From JARIHD01 sp036392795 (GTDB lineage Bacteria > Patescibacteriota > Saccharimonadia > Saccharimonadales > UBA4665): 6,880 nucleotides of DNA. This document shows, piece after piece, positions 1 to 5,455 of the stretch. The stretch covers positions 1-6,880 of the forward strand of contig DASVXH010000002.1 of assembly GCA_036392795.1 (NCBI GenBank), given 5' to 3'. How positions within the stretch are numbered: the stretch's first letter is position 1; each line of letters opens with the position of its first letter. The notes under the pieces are model-generated. The model made no database searches. It worked only from the letters and a program-made list of their open reading frames with translations, and had not been told where the DNA came from. The position numbers were made by a program, and so were the translations under genes.

Positions 1-1
1 C

Positions 2-148
2 TTTGTTTACGACATTGGCAATGTAGCTAGCTGCGACAAAAAGACCACCCAAGATCTAGTAGGTGTAGAGTACTTTCCGGTCAAGACCATTGAAGAGGCC
101 GTAGCGGGCGCGAAACTGGCAGCTCACTGCCTGACCGAAACCAAATAA
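2..148 (+). CDS. C-terminal fragment of an unidentified protein
   Basis: An open frame enters from the left edge and ends at TAA 146-148, giving the last 48 residues of a protein whose start lies outside the window. The visible part includes VYDIGNVASCDKKTT and ends GAKLAAHCLTETK. The pattern suggests a compact soluble alpha/beta domain ending in an amphipathic helix (IEEAVAGAKLAAHCL), with no membrane segment. I do not recognise the family. The 57-bp gap to the preferred holA start has no clear terminator, so co-transcription with holA is possible. That the frame is coding is supported by its uninterrupted reading, its protein-like composition and its placement just before holA. The function is unknown. 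Confidence 0.6.
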   Translation, partial: FVYDIGNVASCDKKTTQDLVGVEYFPVKTIEEAVAGAKLAAHCLTETK

Positions 149-205
149 TTCATCCATACGGCGCCCGGCTCGCTATTCCTGATGGGAACGGGTATCATAT
201 CTAAG

Positions 206-1132
206 ATGATGAGGGTGACAATTACTGGCGATAACGACTTCGCGCGACGCGCGGCCTTTGCCAGACTCGTGGCGGAATTTGAGGCCGAATACAGTGATAT
301 GGCGATTGAACGCTTGGACGGCGAAGAAACGTCGCCAGAGCGCATGCAAGAGGCGCTTGCAAGCCTGCCTTTCCTCAGTCCGCGCAAACTGGTTTTGCTG
401 CGGAGTGCTTCGGCCTTAAAAACTTTTGCCGAAAATATTGCCAACATACTAAAGGATTTGCCGGATACGACCGATGTTATTTTTTATGAACCCAAACTCG
501 ATAAACGCAGTAGTTATTACAAAACACTCAAAAAAGAAACCGACTATCAGGAGTATGCAGAACTGGATGGCCCGGCGCTGATTGCCTGGGCTGTACAGGT
601 AGCCAAAGAGCGGGGCGGTAGCATCGCGCCGGCTGCCGCGAAATTGCTCGTTGATAGGGTAGGGTTTAATCAGCAGTTGCTAAAGGGTGAGATCGAAAAA
701 TTGGTCGCGTACGACCCCATGGTGACCCCGGAAACCGTCGTATTGCTGACCGAACCATTGCCCGGCAGTACAATATTTGAGCTCCTGGATGCGGCTTTTT
801 CGGGCAACCAAAAACGCATGTTTGATCTGTACCATGAACAGCGGAGCTTGCGGACCGAGCCGCAGGCTATTATTGCGATGCTAGCGTGGCAGTTGCATAT
901 TCTGGCCGTGGTTAAAGCCGGGGCGCCGCGTAGTGTGGATGACATTGCGAAAGCCGCCAAGCTCAACCCATTTGTGGTCCGCAAAAGTCAGGCCATTACG
1001 CGGCGCCTGACAGTTGAACACATAAAAAAACTTACTAGTGATCTCTTGAGACTTGATGTGGCCCTTAAAACCAGTAGTATAGATGCCGACGAAGCACTGC
1101 AATTATATCTGTTAAAGATCGGTAACGAGTAA
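206..1132 (+). CDS. holA: DNA polymerase III subunit delta (clamp loader)
   Basis: This is the delta subunit of the replicative clamp loader, which opens the beta sliding clamp and, with gamma/tau and delta', loads it on primed DNA in the cytoplasm. Family hallmarks run in the usual order: an N-terminal beta strand and TGDNDFARR start; LPFLSPRKLVLLRSA, the clamp-contacting region; EPKLDKRSSYYKTLKK, the conserved DkR-x-kxxK block; the central helical domain with LLKGEIEKLVAY; FELLDAAFSGNQKRMF; and a C-terminal collar with NPFVVRKSQ and ALKTSSIDADEALQL. A Walker A P-loop is absent, as expected for delta. At about 308 residues it is slightly shorter than E. coli HolA. The frame is open from ATG 182, but homologues begin just before the TGxNDF strand, so ATG 206 or 209 is preferred. 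No Shine-Dalgarno precedes either. A TATCAT at 193-198 could be a -10 box giving an almost leaderless mRNA, though its -35 is poor. The identification is firm; the exact start is not. Confidence 0.93.
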   Translation: MMRVTITGDNDFARRAAFARLVAEFEAEYSDMAIERLDGEETSPERMQEALASLPFLSPRKLVLLRSASALKTFAENIANILKDLPDTTDVIFYEPKLDKRSSYYKTLKKETDYQEYAELDGPALIAWAVQVAKERGGSIAPAAAKLLVDRVGFNQQLLKGEIEKLVAYDPMVTPETVVLLTEPLPGSTIFELLDAAFSGNQKRMFDLYHEQRSLRTEPQAIIAMLAWQLHILAVVKAGAPRSVDDIAKAAKLNPFVVRKSQAITRRLTVEHIKKLTSDLLRLDVALKTSSIDADEALQLYLLKIGNE

Positions 1133-1154
1133 TCTGATTGTTCGTGTGCATAAA

Positions 1155-1185
1155 AATACCGCAACCCTAGAATGGTTGCGGTATT
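1155..1185 (-). terminator. Rho-independent terminator of rpsT
   Basis: A perfect 12-bp stem (1155-1166 with 1174-1185, core ACCGCAACC/GGTTGCGGT) closes a 7-nt loop at 1167-1173. Read on the minus strand, it is followed by a short T run formed by the complement of 1152-1156. It lies 37 bp past the rpsT stop, which fits an intrinsic terminator for rpsT. On the plus strand the hairpin is followed by CCAAAAG rather than T residues, so any termination of holA transcripts there would be weaker. Its position between convergent genes allows it to serve both. Confidence 0.75.
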
Positions 1186-1222
1186 CCAAAAGTATTCAAT
1201 CGCGCACTTGGTGCACGGGCGA

Positions 1223-1561
1223 CTATTTTTTGGTAGTTTTCTTTGCGGTGGTCTTTTTGGCGGCTGGTTTTTTAGGAGCGGCTTTTTTGACCGTAGTCTT
1301 TGCGCCAGCAACGGCCTTGGCGGCCTTGGCCACCTGGCTCTTCTTGCGGGCGACCTTGTTTTTGTGCATTACGCCTTTTTTGGCGGCCTTGTCCAGAGCG
1401 CTCTGAGCTTTACTCTGAGTCTCTTTGCTATCTTTTTTGCCGGTGACGGCACGGTGGAAGGCCTTCAAGGCACTTTTAAGCGTGCGCTTGGTTTTGCTGT
1501 TGCGGGTAGCGGCCTTGTTGGCAACGCGAACTCGCTTTTTTGCTGATTTGATAATTGGCAT
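1223..1561 (-). CDS. rpsT: 30S ribosomal protein S20 with Lys-rich C-terminal tail
   Basis: S20 is a primary 16S rRNA binding protein of the small subunit, folded as a three-helix bundle. The N-terminus MPIIKSAKKRVR matches the family's MPxxKSAxKRxR start. Also present are the NSKTKRTLKSALKAF helix and the AxxALDKAAKKGVMHKNKVARKKS block, the family's most conserved region (normally DKAxxKGxIHKNxAxRKKSRL). The core ends near residue 80. Bacterial S20 is usually about 85-90 residues; here 112 are present, the extra being a low-complexity Lys/Ala/Pro/Thr tail (KKAAPKKPAAKKTTAKK). A Shine-Dalgarno AAAGG (complement of 1572-1576) sits 10 nt before the ATG, unlike most plus-strand genes here. The gene is monocistronic, with its own promoter and terminator, and converges on holA. 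Basic tails of this kind occur on ribosomal and histone-like proteins and could add contacts to rRNA; that is inference. Confidence 0.95.
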   Translation of the reverse strand: MPIIKSAKKRVRVANKAATRNSKTKRTLKSALKAFHRAVTGKKDSKETQSKAQSALDKAAKKGVMHKNKVARKKSQVAKAAKAVAGAKTTVKKAAPKKPAAKKTTAKKTTKK

Positions 1562-1598
1562 TTTGACTTAACCTTTGTTGTTAATTTGTCAAGAAGAA

Positions 1599-1628
1599 AC
1601 TATACACGAAAAACCTCCGGTTTGTAAA
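1599..1628 (-). promoter_or_regulatory. sigma70-type promoter of rpsT
   Basis: On the minus strand a -35 TTTACA (complement of 1623-1628) and a -10 TATAGT (complement of 1599-1604) are separated by 18 bp. This predicts a start near 1592 and a leader of about 30 nt that carries the AAAGG ribosome binding site. It is the best promoter match in the window and fits a highly expressed ribosomal protein gene. Confidence 0.7.
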
Positions 1629-1665
1629 GATTTGCCGGTGTACACGCCTATATTCAAAATAACAG

Positions 1666-1694
1666 TAGGCGCCTAAAACAAAATAGCTTATGCT
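1666..1694 (+). promoter_or_regulatory. possible promoter/operator of the M23-like gene
   Basis: A TATGCT hexamer at 1689-1694 is a fair -10 box; initiation 7 nt downstream would fall on the A of ATG 1701, giving a leaderless mRNA. The corresponding -35 position is occupied by a perfect 10-bp palindrome TAGGCGCCTA (1666-1675) instead of TTGACA, which could be a regulator site. A second small palindrome, GTGTACAC (1638-1645), lies further into the divergent region, 9 bp upstream of the rpsT -35. This is a pattern-based suggestion only; short palindromes arise by chance. Confidence 0.3.
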
Positions 1695-1700
1695 TAAATT

Positions 1701-3002
1701 ATGGAAGAATCTTCAGCAAACAACCAGGCCGCTCATTCAATCGATAATAGGCCCAGTCGAAAAAAACTCATTTATGTCGCCATTGCTGTAGCGATTTTAT
1801 TAATTCTGGGGCTGGTAATTTTTTTGGTAAATAAAAAAGATGATAAAAATTCGGTCAATAGCGCATCCCAGCAGCAAGCCGTCAATAATAAGGCCGAAGA
1901 AACACAGCCTAAAAGTCTGTTCGCTGGCCAGTATCTACAGGGATGCCAGGAAAACAAAGTATCCTTTACTCATTCGCCGGTTCCTTTAAGTCAAATGGGT
2001 TACGTCGAGCCCATGGGCAAAATGAACGACGGTCACGTTACGCCTACCGACCATGTCTACATTTCGCCGCTCAATTTTAATGCTGCCGATAACACTACTG
2101 ATGTGGTAATGCCGGCCGATGGTATTGTGGCGGAAGTTGCGGCTATGCCTGCGCAGTACATAGGCGATCGCCAGCAGCAAACCGCTCCAGAAGATCATCG
2201 TTTGGTCGTTGTGCATAACTGTCAGTATGTATCGATTTTTATTCACGTCCACCGGTTATCGCCAGCGCTGAAGGCGGCTGTCGGTGGTTTACAACCAAAC
2301 GAAGGAAAGCGTCCCATGCTAAGCCTAAAAGCCGGAGACTCATTAGGGAAGATTGGCGGGAATCCCGTAGACTGGTCGTTGATGGACAGTAGCAAGACGC
2401 TTGACGGATTCATTACGCCCAGCCTTTATCAAGGCGAATCCTGGAAAATCCATGTGATCGACCCGATTTCGGTGTACAGTGGCACCCTCAAAGAGCAGTT
2501 GATCGCTAAAAGTCTGCGCTCCAGCGAACCATACGGTGGCAAGATTGACTACGACAAAAAAGGTGCGCTCATTGGCAACTGGTTCCGCGAGGGCACTAAT
2601 GGCTATCAGGGCGCCGATCAATCGCGCTACTGGGACGGGCATCTGGCCGTAGTGCCAAATTATATTGATTCGTCGGCGACAATGGTGTCTCTGGGCAACT
2701 GGCAGGGCAAGGCCGCCCAATTTTCGGTAAAAGGCAATGTAAGTCCTGCGGAAGTAACGGCCGCCAGCGGCATGGCCAAATACGAACTGATCGACTCCAT
2801 GTACGTTACCGCTGATGGACGCCCCTGGAACATGGGCCTGGCCAAAGGCATAAAGGTTTCACAGCAGGGCAGTGCTCAGGTTAAAGGTGTTGTTGCTTTC
2901 CAAGTATTGAATGGTGAAAAGCTTCGTGTCGAACTCTTTCCGGGTAAAACCGCGGCGCAGGTAAACGGTTTTACGTCGGCCGCACAAACGTACGTCCGGT
3001 AA
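1701..3002 (+). CDS. membrane-anchored LytM/M23-like envelope protein
   Basis: This 433-residue protein has a short N-terminal segment ending RPSRKK, one hydrophobic span at about residues 23-43, a Ser/Gln/Asn-rich linker to about 75, then a large domain presumably outside the membrane. Two histidine motifs recall LytM/M23 zinc peptidases: GHVTPTDH (residues 111-118) and HNCQYVSIFIHVHRLS (H172, H182, H184), followed by a KAGDSLGKIGG turn near 212-222 typical of the LytM barrel. The first motif is not the canonical HxxxD (spacing H112 to D117), so peptidoglycan hydrolysis is unproven. A second domain with many Gly and Trp residues fills about 290-433. Only two cysteines are apparent (C82, C174) and could pair outside the cell. 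ATG 1701 is the first possible start, because an in-frame TAA lies at 1695-1697; no Shine-Dalgarno is present. It is divergent from rpsT and followed 9 bp later by the inverted repeat. A non-catalytic wall-binding role is the main alternative. Confidence 0.75.
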   Translation: MEESSANNQAAHSIDNRPSRKKLIYVAIAVAILLILGLVIFLVNKKDDKNSVNSASQQQAVNNKAEETQPKSLFAGQYLQGCQENKVSFTHSPVPLSQMGYVEPMGKMNDGHVTPTDHVYISPLNFNAADNTTDVVMPADGIVAEVAAMPAQYIGDRQQQTAPEDHRLVVVHNCQYVSIFIHVHRLSPALKAAVGGLQPNEGKRPMLSLKAGDSLGKIGGNPVDWSLMDSSKTLDGFITPSLYQGESWKIHVIDPISVYSGTLKEQLIAKSLRSSEPYGGKIDYDKKGALIGNWFREGTNGYQGADQSRYWDGHLAVVPNYIDSSATMVSLGNWQGKAAQFSVKGNVSPAEVTAASGMAKYELIDSMYVTADGRPWNMGLAKGIKVSQQGSAQVKGVVAFQVLNGEKLRVELFPGKTAAQVNGFTSAAQTYVR

Positions 3003-3011
3003 ATTTCAAAA

Positions 3012-3126
3012 TTGGCCCCAGGAGACACAGCCTTGCAGGCACTGGGCCTATAGCGCCCAGCGAGACAAGATTACTTTCCTTTGGCCGACGAGCGAGTGCC
3101 TGCAAGGCTGTGTCTCCTGGGGCCAA
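3012..3126. repeat. perfect 32-bp inverted repeat around a 51-bp centre
   Basis: Bases 3012-3043 (starting TTGGCCCCAGG, ending GCAGGCACT) are exactly the reverse complement of 3095-3126 (starting AGTGCCTGC, ending GGGGCCAA), with no mismatch over 32 bp. The centre (3044-3094) contains a smaller hairpin that borrows the end of the left arm: CTGGGC 3042-3047 pairs with GCCCAG 3055-3060 over a 7-nt loop. The element lies wholly between genes, starting 9 bp after the upstream stop. A T run does not follow the right arm on the plus strand, so it is not a classical intrinsic terminator for the upstream gene; on the minus strand four T residues follow the stem within a few bases. It encodes no credible protein. 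It could be a small non-autonomous mobile element, a large mRNA 3' hairpin, or a structured RNA. Flanks are AT-rich, with AAAAT at both edges (3008-3012 and 3125-3129) overlapping the arms, so no clean target duplication can be claimed. Confidence 0.9.
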
Positions 3127-3153
3127 AATAAATATCGACAAGCTTATGTTTAT

Positions 3154-3190
3154 ATGATACCCTCAAGCTAAAGCTAGCAAAACCAAGGGT
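3154..3190 (+). promoter_or_regulatory. possible -10 box and ribosome binding site of the DHH-like gene
   Basis: TATGAT at 3154-3159 is a good -10 hexamer, but nothing close to TTGACA lies 16-18 bp upstream (TCGACA at 3135-3140 is only 13 bp away). Predicted initiation near 3166 would leave a leader of about 35 nt. AAGGGT at 3185-3190 precedes ATG 3201 by about 10 nt and is the only convincing plus-strand Shine-Dalgarno in the window. The inverted repeat ends only 27 bp before the -10 box. Confidence 0.35.
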
Positions 3191-3200
3191 AAAACAAAAA

Positions 3201-5387
3201 ATGGACAGCCAAAGACAACAAGCCGCCGAGCGTATAAAACAAGCGACGAATATTCTGGTAACGGTGAGTAATAATCCTTCCGTGGACCAACTGGCGGCCT
3301 GTATTGGTGTGACGCTGGCACTCAATAAAATGGGCAAACACGCTACCGCCGTCTTTAGCGGTCAGGTGCCGTCTACCTTGGAATTTTTGCAGCCCGAAAA
3401 AACAATTGAAAAAAATACCGACAGCTTGCGCGATTTTATTATCGCCCTGGATAAGTCCAAGGCCGACAAACTGCGATACAAGGTCGAAGACCGTGTCGTA
3501 AAAATCTTTATTACGCCATACCGTACATCTATTAGCGATAAAGACCTGGAATTCAGTCAAGGTGATTTTAATGTCGATGTCGTACTGGCGCTTGGTGTGC
3601 ACAGTCAGGCCGAACTCGACCAGGCGATCACATCGCATGGTCGGATTCTGCACGACGCCACTATTATGACAATTAACACGCGACCAGGCGGGGAACTGGG
3701 CAGTATCAACTGGCTTGATCCGGCGGCCAGTAGTTTGAGTGAGCTTGCCACTGAACTCGTCGCATCGCTTGACAGGAATATGATAGATGGCCAAATAGCC
3801 ACTGCCTTTTTGACGGGTATTGTCTCCGAAACGGACCGTTTTAGTAATGCCAAGACCTCGCCCCAAACCATGAGTGTCAGCGCCGAGCTGATGGGTGCAG
3901 GCGCCAATCAACAGTTGGTCGCCAGCAAATTGGAGGAACCCGCCGAATTGCCACCTCGGCCTATCGCGCAGGTTCCCGGTGGCGCACCGACGCCTGTCTT
4001 GCCGGCACCCAAAAAGGCGAACGACGGTACTCTCGAAATAGCGCACGAAGAGAGTAGGGCGCCACTGCCTTCAGCCTCTGAGTCGCGTGAACAAAACACC
4101 CCGGAAAAAACACAACGACCATCATTTGCCTCGATGCCGCAGGGCAATCCTGCGTCGCCTCCGCTGCCACCGGCATTTTCGCCTCCGGCTCCAGAGCTTC
4201 CCGAACCCCAGCCCACTGCCGAATTGCCTGAACCGCCCCAGATTCGTGTCGATGATCAAGGTGGACTTGGTACTCTTCCTAGGCCATCAAACGAGGATGA
4301 GGACTTAAGCCAGCTGGAGGGCATCCTTCCGCCGGCTAAACACGACAAACCAACGATTAGCCGTCATCATGAACCTCCAAAAATGGTCATAACGCCACCT
4401 CCAATGGATCAGGGTCTTAATGCTACTAATAATGGCGTCTCTAACGATGAAGAAGGCCCCGGTTTGCCGGATCTTCCTACTCAAGAGCCGGCCGGACCGC
4501 TCGAAGGGCAGGCTGTTCAAGACCAGGCTAAAAGTCAGGATGAACCTTCGCAAGTTGGCGGTATCCCCATTATTTCGCCCGAAGATCAAAACGCGCCAGG
4601 AACAAGCTTTTTGGGCGATCAGCCTGTTGTGGCCAGCGAAAAGCCATTATTGGCAGGTGATGAAAGTAATAAAACCTTAACTGATATTGAGCGTGATGTT
4701 CACAGCAGTCACCTTTCGCAAACCCCGGTTCCCCCGGCATTTATGGGTGGTACGCCACCTGCGCCAGCTCCACTTATGGAGCCCTCTCCCCAAACGGTGA
4801 CGCCTGCAGCTTCCCAGCCTGCCTTGCCGCCACTATCTAATGAAGCGCCCGCACCACCAGTTATGTCTAGTCCTGTGTCGCCAGTAGTACAGCCTCAGCC
4901 GACCGATCAATCTATCCCTAGTCTGCCCACTCCCGGCGCCCAACCTGATATACCGTCTATGGTCCAAGCGCCTAATGAATCTGAGTTAACCGCACCGTCC
5001 GATACGGCGGATACGGCCACTAACGCGCCTAACGCGTCTACCGATCTAGATAGTGCGCGCGACGCCGTAATGCAGGCATTAAATAGTGCAAACACAGAAC
5101 AACTTGATCCAGTTCAGTCGCTCAATGCTCAACCCCTGCCAGCACCTCTTCAGTCTGGACCTGAGGCTGCCGCGGAAACTGGCGTGCCGGATCCCTTATT
5201 GTCTCCGCCTCAAGAGCCGGTTCAACCTTGGATGCCCAGTCCGGCTGCTGCTCCAGAGTTAGATGAGGTACAAAAGGCTTTTCTACAGCCTTCTCCCGCA
5301 CTGACAGGGCAGGCAGCTCCGGGTAATACTACTGCGCCACCCCCAGTTCCGCCGCCAATGATGCCCCCAATGCCCCCAGCTGCCTAA
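3201..5387 (+). CDS. DHH-phosphoesterase-like protein, degenerate, with long Pro-rich tail
   Basis: This 728-residue protein has two parts. Residues about 8-244 resemble the DHH domain of NrnA/oligoribonuclease-type phosphoesterases. SVDQLAACIGVTLALNKMGKHATAVFSG (from residue 27) matches the first motif region. VDVVLALGVHSQAEL matches the second strand-loop, and ILHDATIMTINTRPGGELG sits where the DHH signature is expected. GIVSETDRFSNAKTSPQT followed by ELMGAGANQQLV matches the fourth. The metal ligands look lost: the first motif keeps one Asp (D29), the second has Gly for Asp, no Asp-His-His occurs in the third, and the fourth has Glu for Asp. Residues about 245-728 form a low-complexity tail rich in Pro, Ala, Gln, Glu and Ser, with no predicted membrane span. 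It ends in polyproline (PPPVPPPMMPPMPPAA) and is interrupted by short helix-prone segments (e.g. TDLDSARDAVMQALNSA, LDEVQKAFLQP). The soluble, probably cytoplasmic protein may bind a nucleotide or partner without catalysis. The start is supported by AAGGGT upstream. Confidence 0.75.
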   Translation: MDSQRQQAAERIKQATNILVTVSNNPSVDQLAACIGVTLALNKMGKHATAVFSGQVPSTLEFLQPEKTIEKNTDSLRDFIIALDKSKADKLRYKVEDRVVKIFITPYRTSISDKDLEFSQGDFNVDVVLALGVHSQAELDQAITSHGRILHDATIMTINTRPGGELGSINWLDPAASSLSELATELVASLDRNMIDGQIATAFLTGIVSETDRFSNAKTSPQTMSVSAELMGAGANQQLVASKLEEPAELPPRPIAQVPGGAPTPVLPAPKKANDGTLEIAHEESRAPLPSASESREQNTPEKTQRPSFASMPQGNPASPPLPPAFSPPAPELPEPQPTAELPEPPQIRVDDQGGLGTLPRPSNEDEDLSQLEGILPPAKHDKPTISRHHEPPKMVITPPPMDQGLNATNNGVSNDEEGPGLPDLPTQEPAGPLEGQAVQDQAKSQDEPSQVGGIPIISPEDQNAPGTSFLGDQPVVASEKPLLAGDESNKTLTDIERDVHSSHLSQTPVPPAFMGGTPPAPAPLMEPSPQTVTPAASQPALPPLSNEAPAPPVMSSPVSPVVQPQPTDQSIPSLPTPGAQPDIPSMVQAPNESELTAPSDTADTATNAPNASTDLDSARDAVMQALNSANTEQLDPVQSLNAQPLPAPLQSGPEAAAETGVPDPLLSPPQEPVQPWMPSPAAAPELDEVQKAFLQPSPALTGQAAPGNTTAPPPVPPPMMPPMPPAA

Positions 5388-5416
5388 ATCGTATAAGCGC
5401 TAGACACTATTTTGGC

Positions 5417-5443
5417 TTGATTTAAGCGTAAGCACTGTATAAA
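5417..5443 (+). promoter_or_regulatory. possible promoter of the DUF4082 surface-protein gene
   Basis: TTGATT (5417-5422) and TATAAA (5438-5443) resemble -35 and -10 boxes with a short 15-bp spacer. Initiation about 7 nt past the -10 box would be near 5450, only some 6 nt before the GTG start. No Shine-Dalgarno is visible there. The 68-bp gap after the preceding stop has no convincing terminator hairpin, so read-through is also possible. Confidence 0.4.
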
Positions 5444-5455
5444 GTTGTAAGTACC

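Noticed and set aside
182..205. ATG 182 as the holA start
   Set aside because: The extra eight residues before MMRVTITGDNDF have no counterpart in the family, where the protein begins directly with the first beta strand; no ribosome binding site favours ATG 182.
1146..1546. Two plus-strand frames with hydrophobic Phe/Leu/Gly-rich products opposite rpsT
   Set aside because: The hydrophobic look comes from reading antisense to Lys/Ala-rich S20 codons; they run through the rpsT terminator and have no ribosome binding site.
3012..3126. The inverted repeat as an intrinsic terminator for the M23-like gene
   Set aside because: The plus-strand sequence after the right arm is AATAAATATCG, not a T run, and the 51-nt loop is far too large for a classical terminator. 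It may still shape the mRNA 3' end.
3012..3126. The inverted repeat as an insertion sequence or CRISPR repeat
   Set aside because: There is no room for a transposase in 115 bp, no clean flanking duplication, and no series of spaced direct repeats.
3159..3191. TACCCT (3159-3164) pairing with AGGGTA (3186-3191), which would hide the Shine-Dalgarno of the DHH-like gene
   Set aside because: The left half would lie upstream of the transcript if TATGAT 3154-3159 is the -10 box, and a 6-bp match is expected by chance.
3174..4046. A 290-codon open frame on the minus strand opposite the DHH-like gene
   Set aside because: Its translation is rich in Arg, Cys, Gly and His with no domain pattern, and it lies antisense to a frame with clear family motifs. 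It is a codon-usage shadow.
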